This document shows positions 51,797 to 59,739 of a stretch of DNA of 64,000 nt, one piece after another. Within the stretch, counting starts at the first letter, position 1; each line of letters starts with the position of its first letter. The notes under the pieces are model-generated. The model saw only the letters and a program-made list of their open reading frames with translations. It was not told where the DNA came from and made no database searches. Source of the stretch: SXRF01 sp964624555 (GTDB lineage: Bacteria; Pseudomonadota; Alphaproteobacteria; Rickettsiales; SXRF01); the NCBI GenBank assembly GCA_964624555.1, contig CAZUXB010000005.1:1-64000 (forward strand). The letters run 5' to 3'. Both the position numbers and the translations under genes were made by a program.

Positions 51797-52381
51797 ATGA
51801 GCGGCAGGCACAGTATCATAGTGGGAATAAGCGGTGCGTCCGGTGCGATATATGGCATCGAGCTGCTCAAGGCCCTGCGCGAGGCCAAGGTTGAGACGCA
51901 CCTGGTCATCAGCAAAACCGCGCAGATAACCATTGCCCATGAAACTAACTATAATCCGTTGCAGGTGCAGGGGTTCGCTGACCATTTTTATGCGGTAAGC
52001 GACCTATCGGCGCGTATATCCAGCGGTTCGTTTAAGAATAGCGGGATGATAATTGCGCCCTGTTCGATGAACAGCCTTGGTGAAATTGCCAGCGGTGCTA
52101 CCTCGACACTTATCACCCGCGCCGCCGATGTTACCCTTAAAGAACGCCGCAGGCTGGTGCTGATGGTGCGGGAAACGCCGCTCCATTCCATCCATCTGCG
52201 CAATATGATGACACTGTCTGACATGGGGGCGGTAATTTACCCGCCAGTTCCAGCATTTTACAGCAAGCCGATTTCCATACATGATATGGTGATGCACACT
52301 GTCGGGCGGATGATGGACCTTTTTGACATCGAACACCATCTGATAAAACGCTGGGAAGGTGTTGAGGAAAAGAAGGTTTAA
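51797..52381 (+). CDS. ubiX: Flavin prenyltransferase UbiX
   Basis: A 194-residue enzyme that makes the prenylated FMN cofactor of the decarboxylase UbiD in ubiquinone synthesis. The flavin site starts IIVGISGASGAIYGIELLKA. MIIAPCSMNSLGEIASGATS and RETPLHSIHLRNMMTLSDMG then AVIYPPVPAFYSKPISI are the family motifs. ATG 51797 is preferred over a TTG at 51785. ubiD is not in the window. Confidence 0.95.
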   Translation: MSGRHSIIVGISGASGAIYGIELLKALREAKVETHLVISKTAQITIAHETNYNPLQVQGFADHFYAVSDLSARISSGSFKNSGMIIAPCSMNSLGEIASGATSTLITRAADVTLKERRRLVLMVRETPLHSIHLRNMMTLSDMGAVIYPPVPAFYSKPISIHDMVMHTVGRMMDLFDIEHHLIKRWEGVEEKKV

Positions 52382-52382
52382 T

Positions 52383-52463
52383 TGTCATATTGAGCGTAGC
52401 GAAATATCTCCATTTCTAATCAGGATATCCTTCCCCCGCAACAAGTGCGGGGTCAGGATGACA
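52383..52463. repeat. GTCATATTGAGCGTAGC-type repeat between ubiX and thrS
   Basis: TTGTCATATTGAGCGTAGCG on the left and GCAACAAGTGCGGGGTCAGG then ATGACA on the right share GTCAT/ATGAC ends. The same ingredients (GAGCGAAGCG, AACAAGTACGGGGTCGAGATGACA) occur at 57512-57622, so the two are copies of one family. The right end touches the thrS stop codon. Confidence 0.75.
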
Positions 52464-54377
52464 TCAAACAGGAATTTTTGATTCTTCCACCAGCGTTGCC
52501 TTTGCTTCCATGAAGCTCTGTAGCTGTTGTTGCTCCGAACCGAGGCGGCGGATGGAAACGCTCCGGCCTTCGGCCTCTTTAGCACCAACCACGAACATCA
52601 CCGGTACCTTTTGCAGGCTGTGTTCGCGCACTTTGTAATTTATCTTGTTGTTGGAAATATCCAGTACTGCGCGGATTCCCACTTGTTTCAACTCCTCGCA
52701 TATTTCGCGGGCGTAGGCATCTGCCGCGTCAGTAATGGTCGCCACCACCACCTGCACCGGCGCCAGCCACAACGGGAATTTACCGGAATATTCCTCTATG
52801 AGAATTCCGATGAAGCGTTCAATAGCGCCGAGTATCGCGCGGTGGAGCATAACCGGGCGCTGCTTGCTGCCATCGGGGGCGATATAATTGGCATCGAGAC
52901 GTTCCGGAAGTACAAAATCGACCTGCAACGTGCCGCATTGCCAGTGGCGACCCAACGCATCTCGCAGAGTGAATTCCAGCTTGGGGCCGTAAAATGCGCC
53001 TTCACCGGGATTGAGCGTCCATTCCAGACCGGCGGCGTTGACCGCTTCCTTCAGGGCATTCTCCGCCTTGTCCCAGGTTTCATCCGTACCCGCACGTTTA
53101 GCCGGACGGTCAGAGAATTTTACAATCACGTCATTAAAGCCGAACGTTTTATAAACATCTTTGAGCAGGGCACAGAAGGCAACCGTTTCACTGGTTATCT
53201 GGTCCTCCATGCAGAAAATATGGGCATCATCCTGCACGAAACCGCGCAGGCGCATGATACCGTGCAGGCTGCCCGATGATTCATTGCGGTGGCAGGTGCC
53301 GAACTCGGCCATGCGCAGCGGCAGGTCGCGGTAGCTCTTTAAACCCTGACGGAATATCTGCACGTGGCAGGGGCAGTTCATTGGCTTTACTGCCATCGTC
53401 CGCTCTTCATCGGAGTTGGAAGTGAACATGTTCTCGTGGAATTTTTCCCAGTGGCCGGACGCTTCCCACAGGCTGCGGTCAACCAGTATCGGGGTTTTTA
53501 CTTCGATATAGCCGGATTTCTGGATTTTGCTGCGGATATAGTTTTCAATCGTGCGGTAAATGGTCCAGCCCTTTTCATGCCAGAATACCATGCCCGGTGT
53601 GTGTTCTTCAATGTGGAAAAGTTCAAGCTCTTTGCCGAGTTTGCGGTGGTCGCGTTTTTCCGCCTCTTCGAGCATGGTGAGATAGTTTTTCAGGTCTTTT
53701 TCTGAAGCCCAGGCGGTGCCGTAAATTCGCTGCAACATTTCGTTATTGGAGTTACCGCGCCAGTATGCTCCGGCAACTTTCAGCAGCTTGAAACCAGTGC
53801 CGACCTTGGCGGTGGAAGCGGCGTGCGGGCCACGGCAGAGGTCGATGAAATCACCCTGCCGGTACAGCGATATTTTCTGGTCAGCCGGAATGGCGGCGAT
53901 TATTTCGGCCTTGTAATGCTCGCCGATGGATTGGAAAAATGTTACCGCGTCATCACGGTTCCATTCCTCGCGGCGGATGGGCGTGTTACGTGCCACGATT
54001 TCCTTCATGCGTTTTTCAATGGCCTCAAGATCACCCAACGAAAACGGGGTCGGGCGCGAAAAATCGTAATAAAAACCGGTGTCGATGGCCGGGCCGATGG
54101 TCACCTGCGTTTCCGGGAATAATTCCTTCACCGCTTCGGCAAGAACGTGCGCGCAATCATGGCGGATGAGTTCAAGGCCGTCAGCGTCTTTGGAAGTGAT
54201 TATCTGCACCTTGGCGTCTTTTTCGATGGGCAGGTAAATATCACGCAGCTCGCCATCCACCCGTACGCACAAAGCAGCCTTGGCAAGTCCGGCGCCAATG
54301 CTCGCGGCCAGTTCTTCGCCAGTCACGGCATGTGCAAATTCTTTTTTCGAGCCATCAGGCAGGGTAATGACAGGCAT
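52464..54377 (-). CDS. thrS: Threonyl-tRNA synthetase
   Basis: A 637-residue class II synthetase. Domains: TGS (MPVITLPDGSKKEFAHAVTG), editing (LIRHDCAHVLAEAVKELFPE; YRQGDFIDLCRGPHAASTAK), catalytic core (MAVKPMNCPCHVQIFRQGLK; MAEFGTCHRNESSGSLHGIM; RLRGFVQDDAHIFCMEDQI) and an anticodon-binding C-terminus (APVQVVVATITDAADAYARE). Length is typical. No leader regulatory structure was recognised in the 76 bases before it. Confidence 0.97.
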   Translation of the reverse strand: MPVITLPDGSKKEFAHAVTGEELAASIGAGLAKAALCVRVDGELRDIYLPIEKDAKVQIITSKDADGLELIRHDCAHVLAEAVKELFPETQVTIGPAIDTGFYYDFSRPTPFSLGDLEAIEKRMKEIVARNTPIRREEWNRDDAVTFFQSIGEHYKAEIIAAIPADQKISLYRQGDFIDLCRGPHAASTAKVGTGFKLLKVAGAYWRGNSNNEMLQRIYGTAWASEKDLKNYLTMLEEAEKRDHRKLGKELELFHIEEHTPGMVFWHEKGWTIYRTIENYIRSKIQKSGYIEVKTPILVDRSLWEASGHWEKFHENMFTSNSDEERTMAVKPMNCPCHVQIFRQGLKSYRDLPLRMAEFGTCHRNESSGSLHGIMRLRGFVQDDAHIFCMEDQITSETVAFCALLKDVYKTFGFNDVIVKFSDRPAKRAGTDETWDKAENALKEAVNAAGLEWTLNPGEGAFYGPKLEFTLRDALGRHWQCGTLQVDFVLPERLDANYIAPDGSKQRPVMLHRAILGAIERFIGILIEEYSGKFPLWLAPVQVVVATITDAADAYAREICEELKQVGIRAVLDISNNKINYKVREHSLQKVPVMFVVGAKEAEGRSVSIRRLGSEQQQLQSFMEAKATLVEESKIPV

Positions 54378-54453
54378 AAATTTGGTCTTTTGTGAGTCTT
54401 TTTGTTTGAGAATTGTGAGGGATTATTTATAAGGGAAAATAAGGCTATGTCTA

Positions 54454-55578
54454 TCACCTTGTAAAGGTTTTTGAGTGATCATCAAATCTCTCATCGTTAC
54501 TGGCAAGCTTTTCCTGAAAATAATTGCCTGGCTTTGCAGTGGCTACTATAGCGTTAAGCTCATGCAAGGGGTCGTCTACTATCAATCTAGGTTTTTCGGG
54601 ATCTGTAGTAGTTATTATCCCAGCGCTAACATCTTGTAGTAGATATTGTCCAATAGGGCCATTGTTGGAGTGGTCAGAAACGCCACTATTTCTAAGGCTT
54701 GCAATTAAATTTCTTAGACCATTCCCAATATCTATGCGGCTACATATGCTATATTGCGGCTCTCCCCCGGCATCGAAAGTTATGCTGCGGACTGATATGG
54801 CATCATCTTTTATTTCATCACCAATTTTCTGTGATTCCTGTATTAAGGGATTTGTCGCATAATCACGCGGCACGGTTTGCATGATAGATTCTAATTTTTG
54901 CGACAATGCACTATGCGGATCTGTAAGAGCCTCTTCTATTTTATGAAGCTGAAGTGTTGCGCCAACCGGTTCAATGGCCAGGACTGTTTTATTCTCCACC
55001 TCTTCCAGGTCACTAACTACTTTTGCGACCAGGGCATTTGATACGCCCATTGAGTGGGCCCCGTAAATAAAATGGGAAATATGTTCGCGGCCTTTTAATT
55101 TAATTATATTATCCGTAAATTCTGCTGCTTCAACAGCCTGTGGGTTCAGGTTACCCTTAGCAAAAGTATTGCTGGCAGCATTTCTAGCGTTTAAATCAGT
55201 AAAACCCGAAAAATTCAATCTGATTTCCTGTTTGCCGTCACTATTTTTTATAGGCGTACCATTGGAATCTATCTCTTCCCAAGCAGTGGCTTTGAATCCT
55301 GTTTTGCTGGTGGTTCCGTCACTGTGAGCAATACTATTAAAATATCTTTTTTTCCCATCACCAAGGTCAATAGCCACCCGTTTTATTGATTCCGGGTTTA
55401 TGTTATTTGCGTCTGCATCCCCGGCTAAATATGTCCCGCTGCTCTTATCATAAAAAGAAACACCCAAAGAGGCCATTTTACTAGCTTCTGTAACATTGCA
55501 CATGGCTGTAAGAATACCATCAATTTTTTCCGATTCTATGATATTAGGGTCTATGTTTGTATATGGGTGTAAAGTCAT
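54454..55578 (-). CDS. Hypothetical protein with lipase-like AHSMG motif
   Basis: A 374-residue protein without recognised homology. IRLNFSGFTDLNARNAASNT is followed some 40 residues later by HISHFIYGAHSMGVSNALVA. AHSMG (Ser176) matches the nucleophile elbow of some bacterial lipases, where the first Gly is Ala. Candidate Asp and His partners (FDAGGEPQYS; DDPLHELNAI) follow in the right order. This suggests an alpha/beta-hydrolase, but it is a motif-level inference. No signal peptide is seen. Flanking DNA is AT-rich. A host- or prey-directed effector is one possibility; there is no direct evidence. Confidence 0.6.
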   Translation of the reverse strand: MTLHPYTNIDPNIIESEKIDGILTAMCNVTEASKMASLGVSFYDKSSGTYLAGDADANNINPESIKRVAIDLGDGKKRYFNSIAHSDGTTSKTGFKATAWEEIDSNGTPIKNSDGKQEIRLNFSGFTDLNARNAASNTFAKGNLNPQAVEAAEFTDNIIKLKGREHISHFIYGAHSMGVSNALVAKVVSDLEEVENKTVLAIEPVGATLQLHKIEEALTDPHSALSQKLESIMQTVPRDYATNPLIQESQKIGDEIKDDAISVRSITFDAGGEPQYSICSRIDIGNGLRNLIASLRNSGVSDHSNNGPIGQYLLQDVSAGIITTTDPEKPRLIVDDPLHELNAIVATAKPGNYFQEKLASNDERFDDHSKTFTR

Positions 55579-55725
55579 TATGGTTCGGTTCCAACTTGTT
55601 GAATAGTATATTCATTTATACATCAAAATATTATATTTTATAATCTGAAATTTATTACATTTATATTACATCGCCTTACCGCACGTTACAGGCAGTTTTT
55701 TGTAGTGCATAAGTTGTTGATTTTT

Positions 55726-57489
55726 CTAATATTCCCTATCCTCCGGCGGGAAGGAAAGATTTTGTTCTTTACTTTTAAGGCGGATAGGGCGGGTGGAGAG
55801 TGCTACTGCGCCATTTGCGCCAACGGTGGCGAGGCTGTGGGTGAGCCAATTTTTATCATCACGTCCTGGGAAATCGGCCCGGAAATGCGCTCCCCGGCTT
55901 TCGGTACGGTTCAGGGCAGAATTAAGGGTGGCGGTGGCGAGGAAAAGCAAATTATCGGTTTCCAGCGCATCAAGCAGGTCATTATTCCAGACCAAGGAAT
56001 TATCGCTGACCTGAATATCGCTTTTCCACAGTTCCGCTAACTTGTTTGCACCTTCAGCCAGTAATTTCTGTTCGCGGAAGATGCTGCCGTGATGCTGCAT
56101 GGTTTGTTGCAGCTCTTTGCGTATCTTGTTTGGGCGAATAGTCCCTTTGGCATGTTGTAACTTACTGAAACGGGTGAGGGCGGCTTCCAACATGCTATCG
56201 GTTATTTTTTTATGCGACCCTTTTTCGCTTCCGGCAGCCAGTTCTCCCGCCGCTTTGCCGAATACTACCAACTCCAGCAGCGCATTACAGCCGAGGCGGT
56301 TGGCACCATGCACCGAGGTGCAGGCCGCTTCGCCAATAGCGAGCAGGCCTTCCACTATATTGCCGTTGTTTATAACCTGGCTTTTGGAATTGGTGGGGAT
56401 GCCACCCATCGTATAATGCACCGCCGGGGTGATCGGTATCGGCTGGCTATGGACATCAAGCCTAGCAAAGGTGCGGACAATTTCTTTGATGGATGGTAGC
56501 TTTTCATCAATCAAATTTCGGGGGAGATGCTCCATGCGCAGATGCAGATGATCTTTTTTCTCACCGCAGCCACGTCCTTCCAGAATTTCCTGCGCCATTG
56601 CCCGTGATACGATATCACGGGAAGAAAGTTCCATGGATGATGGCGCGTAACGCTCCATGAAACGTTCGCCACTGGCATTGGTGAGGTAGGCTCCTTCGCC
56701 GCGCGCGCCCTCAGTTAAAAGTATTCCAGTTCCATAGAGGCTGGAGGGGTGGAACTGGATGAATTCCATATCCTGAAGCGCAAGGCCAGTGCGCAGGGCC
56801 ATAGCGTTACCATCGCCGGTGCAGATGGTGGAGGCGGTGGTGGCAGCATATATCTGCCCGAAACCGCCAGTGGCGATGATGGTGGTGTGGGCCTGGAATA
56901 TATGCAGCGCGCCGCTTTCCATTTCCCATGCCAGCAGGCCGAGGCATTTTCCCGCTTCATCAAAGATAAGGTCGAGTGCGGTGTATTCGACAAAAAATTC
57001 TACTTCCTGGCGTATGGCTTGTGCGTAAAGTGTGTGTAACAGCGAGTGGCCGGTTCTATCAGCAACGGCACAGGCGCGGTAGGCGAGGCCTCCTTTGCCA
57101 AATTCAGTTTTCTGGCCACCATAGGCACGCTGGTAGAGCTGCCCGCTTTCATCGCGGGTGAAGGGCATGCCCATATGTTCCAGTTCAACAATGGCTTCCG
57201 GGGCACGCTCGCACATTAATGCTATCGCATCCTGATCGCCCAGCCAGTCGGAACCGCGGACGGTGTCGTAAGCGTGCCATTTCCAGTTATCGGCGCCGCG
57301 GTTGCCCAGAGCAGCATTGATGCCGCCCTGTGCAGCAACGGTGTGGCTACGGGTAGGCGGCACTTTGGAGATGCAGGCAACCGATACGCCAGCTTCACTG
57401 GCTGCCACCGCAGCGCGAAGCCCGGCACCACCAGCCCCAACCACCACCACATCATGCGTATGGTAAATAAAATTATAAGCTTTATTCAT
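55726..57489 (-). CDS. sdhA: Succinate dehydrogenase flavoprotein subunit
   Basis: A 587-residue FAD protein that oxidises succinate in the TCA cycle. DVVVVGAGGAGLRAAVAASE binds FAD. SHTVAAQGGINAALGN holds the His that takes the covalent flavin. HAYDTVRGSDWLGDQDAIAL, IQFHPSSLYGTGILLTEGAR and HYTMGGIPTN are SdhA motifs, and TESRGAHFRADFPGRDDKNW closes the active region. L-aspartate oxidase is related but lacks this C-terminus. ATG 57489 gives the family start. sdhB, sdhC and sdhD are not adjacent, which is unusual. A palindromic repeat lies immediately upstream. Confidence 0.93.
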   Translation of the reverse strand: MNKAYNFIYHTHDVVVVGAGGAGLRAAVAASEAGVSVACISKVPPTRSHTVAAQGGINAALGNRGADNWKWHAYDTVRGSDWLGDQDAIALMCERAPEAIVELEHMGMPFTRDESGQLYQRAYGGQKTEFGKGGLAYRACAVADRTGHSLLHTLYAQAIRQEVEFFVEYTALDLIFDEAGKCLGLLAWEMESGALHIFQAHTTIIATGGFGQIYAATTASTICTGDGNAMALRTGLALQDMEFIQFHPSSLYGTGILLTEGARGEGAYLTNASGERFMERYAPSSMELSSRDIVSRAMAQEILEGRGCGEKKDHLHLRMEHLPRNLIDEKLPSIKEIVRTFARLDVHSQPIPITPAVHYTMGGIPTNSKSQVINNGNIVEGLLAIGEAACTSVHGANRLGCNALLELVVFGKAAGELAAGSEKGSHKKITDSMLEAALTRFSKLQHAKGTIRPNKIRKELQQTMQHHGSIFREQKLLAEGANKLAELWKSDIQVSDNSLVWNNDLLDALETDNLLFLATATLNSALNRTESRGAHFRADFPGRDDKNWLTHSLATVGANGAVALSTRPIRLKSKEQNLSFPPEDREY

Positions 57490-57511
57490 TGGTCGATGAT
57501 AGAGGGCAAAG

Positions 57512-57622
57512 CCGTTTTTGTCATTTCGAAAGAGCGAAGCGACTGAGAAATCTTTGCATTGTAATATATAAATATTGCAAAGATATCTCCCCAGTAACAA
57601 GTACGGGGTCGAGATGACAGTA
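57512..57622. repeat. GAGCGAAGCGACTGAG-type repeat between sdhA and ssb
   Basis: TGTCATTTCGAAAGAGCGAA then GCGACTGAGAAATCTTTGCA on the left is followed by GCAAAGATATCTCCCCAGTA then ACAAGTACGGGGTCGAGATG and ACA on the right. TCTTTGCA/TGCAAAGA form an inner inverted pair. It is a copy of the family at 52383 and separates two divergent genes, so it may affect both promoters. Confidence 0.8.
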
Positions 57623-57696
57623 GTTTTAATGCTTGAATAAAGCTTATATCTATAGTTATCTGTAAAAAAAATGTTAACACTATTAGGAGATGAAAT

Positions 57697-58158
57697 ATGG
57701 CTGGCAGCGTAAATAAAGTGATTCTTGTTGGTAACCTGGGCCGCGATCCAGAAATCCGCTCAACGCAGGACGGGCGCGAAATCGCCAACCTCGCCATCGC
57801 CACTTCCGATAGCTGGAAAGATAAGAACACCGGAGAACGCAAGGAAAAAACCGAGTGGCACCGTGTTGTTATTTTCAATGATGGGCTGGTGAATGTAGTG
57901 AAAAACTATTTGAAAAAAGGCTCCAAGGTTTATATCGAAGGCCAGCTCCAGACCCGCAAATGGACCGATAAGGACGGTCAGGAAAAATATTCGACCGAGG
58001 TGGTTCTGCAAGGATTTAGCAGTGTGCTTACTATGCTTGACAGCAAAGGCAGCGGCGAAAATTCATCGTCCGGAAATTATAACCAGAGCTATTCTGCGCC
58101 TGCTTCCGGCGGTCAGAAAGCTCCGTCTGAGCTGATGGATGATGAAATACCTTTTTAG
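57697..58158 (+). CDS. ssb: Single-stranded DNA-binding protein
   Basis: A 153-residue protein. The OB fold starts MAGSVNKVILVGNLGRDPEI and contains EWHRVVIFNDGLVNVVKNYL and KKGSKVYIEGQLQTRKWTDK. A Ser/Gly/Asn-rich linker leads to the conserved acidic tip DDEIPF, which binds partner proteins. AGGAG lies before the ATG. Length is normal. Confidence 0.98.
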   Translation: MAGSVNKVILVGNLGRDPEIRSTQDGREIANLAIATSDSWKDKNTGERKEKTEWHRVVIFNDGLVNVVKNYLKKGSKVYIEGQLQTRKWTDKDGQEKYSTEVVLQGFSSVLTMLDSKGSGENSSSGNYNQSYSAPASGGQKAPSELMDDEIPF

Positions 58159-58159
58159 G

Positions 58160-58220
58160 CATTAGAGAAGAGGGGTGAGAGGTGAGGGAAAACTCCATTC
58201 CTAATCCCTCATCACTCATG
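58160..58220. repeat. Inverted repeat between ssb and trpE
   Basis: GAGGGGTGAGAGGTGAGGGA on the left is mirrored by TCCCTCATCACTCATGCC on the right, with AAAACTCCATTCCTAA between. It fills the gap between convergent genes and could terminate both. Confidence 0.6.
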
Positions 58221-58221
58221 C

Positions 58222-59739
58222 CTATACAAATTTTATCGCTTCTTCGGCGGCGCGCATCAGGGCGCGGGATTTGTTCAGCGTTTCATTATATTCGTCTTCG
58301 GTTACGCTTTCAGCGACTATGCCGCCACCGGCCTGGATGTGCAGCACACCATCTTTAATAAGGCCGGTGCGCAGGGTGATACAGGTATCCATATTGCCAT
58401 TTCCTGAAAAATATCCGATGCAGCCAGCATAAAAACTGCGTGCCTCGGTTTCGAGTTCGTCAATTATTTCCATGGCACGTATCTTCGGCGCGCCGCTGAC
58501 TGTTCCCGCCGGGAAACCGGCGATGAGGGCGGAGAGAGCGTCGTATTTGGGGTCGATCTCACCAATAACATTGGAAACTATATGCATGACATGGGAATAA
58601 TTCTCAATGTTCATCCTGCTGGTGGTCTGCACTGTTCCGATTTTTGCTACACGCCCCACATCGTTACGGCCTAAATCAAGCAACATGAGATGTTCGGAAA
58701 CTTCTTTGGGGTCGGCGAGCAGGTCGGCGGCGAGCCTCGCATCTTCCTGTTTGTCCTTGCCGCGTTTGCGCGTTCCGGCTATTGGCCTGATGGTCACTTC
58801 GCCATCGCGCAACCGCACCAATATCTCCGGGCTGGAACCAACCAGTGTGTAGCTGCCCAGATGCAAATAGAACAAAAACGGAGAAGGATTTAACTGGCGC
58901 AGGGCACGATACAGCGCAAAAGGTGGCAGGGTGAATTTCGCCGAAAAACGTTGAGATATCACCACCTGGAAAATATCACCGGCGCGGATATATTCACGCG
59001 CTTTATCAAGCGCGGTGTCATATTGTGCGCGGGTGGTGTTGGAAGAAAAATCGGTGATGGTCACCGGCGTATAATTTTTGTTTTTGTTTTCCGGAACGGG
59101 TGCGGAGAGTCTGTCCAGCACATAGCTGATACGCTTGCAGGCGGCATCATAAGCGGCTTTGGCGTTGTCGCGGGTGCTGTCGGCATAGATGCTGGTGACG
59201 ATGAATATCTTGTCGGTCACCGAGTCGAATATCACCATTATCTTCGGGCGGATGAAGCAGCTGTCGGGAATGCCGATGCTGTCAGGCTTGGTTGAGGGCA
59301 GTACTTCCATGAGTTTTACCATGTCGTACCCCATGGTGCCGACGAGGCCAGAGGACATTGGCGGCAGTCCTTCCGGAACATCTATTTTGGAATCCTCATA
59401 GAGTTTGCGCAGCGATTCAAGGCTGCCTTCGGCGCAGGGCACGAATTCATCATCCTTCGCGGTTTCATTATAGGAGATTTCGGCCTTGTTGCCTTTGCAG
59501 CGCCAGATCAGGTCGGGCATCAAACCTATTACTGAATAGCGCCCGCGTATCTCGCCTTTTTCTACTGATTCAAGGAGGAAGGACGGTTTGCCATCTTCCA
59601 TCAGGCGGAGCATGGCGGCAACCGGGGTATCGAGGTCGGCGGGGCAGGTGGTCCATACCAGTTGCGATTTTCCTTTGCTGAATATTTCCGTGAACGCGGC
59701 TTCGTCAGGAGAAAAAACTGGATTATGGACAGGTAACAT
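58222..59739 (-). CDS. trpE: Anthranilate synthase component I
   Basis: A 505-residue chorismate-using enzyme for tryptophan synthesis. The N-terminal part (TPVAAMLRLMEDGKPSFLLE then SVEKGEIRGRYSVIG) contains the tryptophan feedback site. The catalytic domain has QVVISQRFSAKFTLPPFALY, SSPEILVRLRDGEVTIRPIA, GTRKRGKDKQEDARLAADLL, LLDLGRNDVGRVAKIGTVQT and FPAGTVSGAPKIRAMEIIDE. The N-terminal elements favour TrpE over PabB. Its ATG overlaps the ppiD stop by one base (TAATG), so translation is coupled. Confidence 0.95.
   Translation of the reverse strand: MLPVHNPVFSPDEAAFTEIFSKGKSQLVWTTCPADLDTPVAAMLRLMEDGKPSFLLESVEKGEIRGRYSVIGLMPDLIWRCKGNKAEISYNETAKDDEFVPCAEGSLESLRKLYEDSKIDVPEGLPPMSSGLVGTMGYDMVKLMEVLPSTKPDSIGIPDSCFIRPKIMVIFDSVTDKIFIVTSIYADSTRDNAKAAYDAACKRISYVLDRLSAPVPENKNKNYTPVTITDFSSNTTRAQYDTALDKAREYIRAGDIFQVVISQRFSAKFTLPPFALYRALRQLNPSPFLFYLHLGSYTLVGSSPEILVRLRDGEVTIRPIAGTRKRGKDKQEDARLAADLLADPKEVSEHLMLLDLGRNDVGRVAKIGTVQTTSRMNIENYSHVMHIVSNVIGEIDPKYDALSALIAGFPAGTVSGAPKIRAMEIIDELETEARSFYAGCIGYFSGNGNMDTCITLRTGLIKDGVLHIQAGGGIVAESVTEDEYNETLNKSRALMRAAEEAIKFV

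Noticed and set aside
55726..57489. L-aspartate oxidase (nadB) as identity of the flavoprotein
   Set aside because: The DTVRGSDWLGDQDAI and HYTMGGIPTN motifs and the C-terminal RADFPGRDD segment are those of SdhA.
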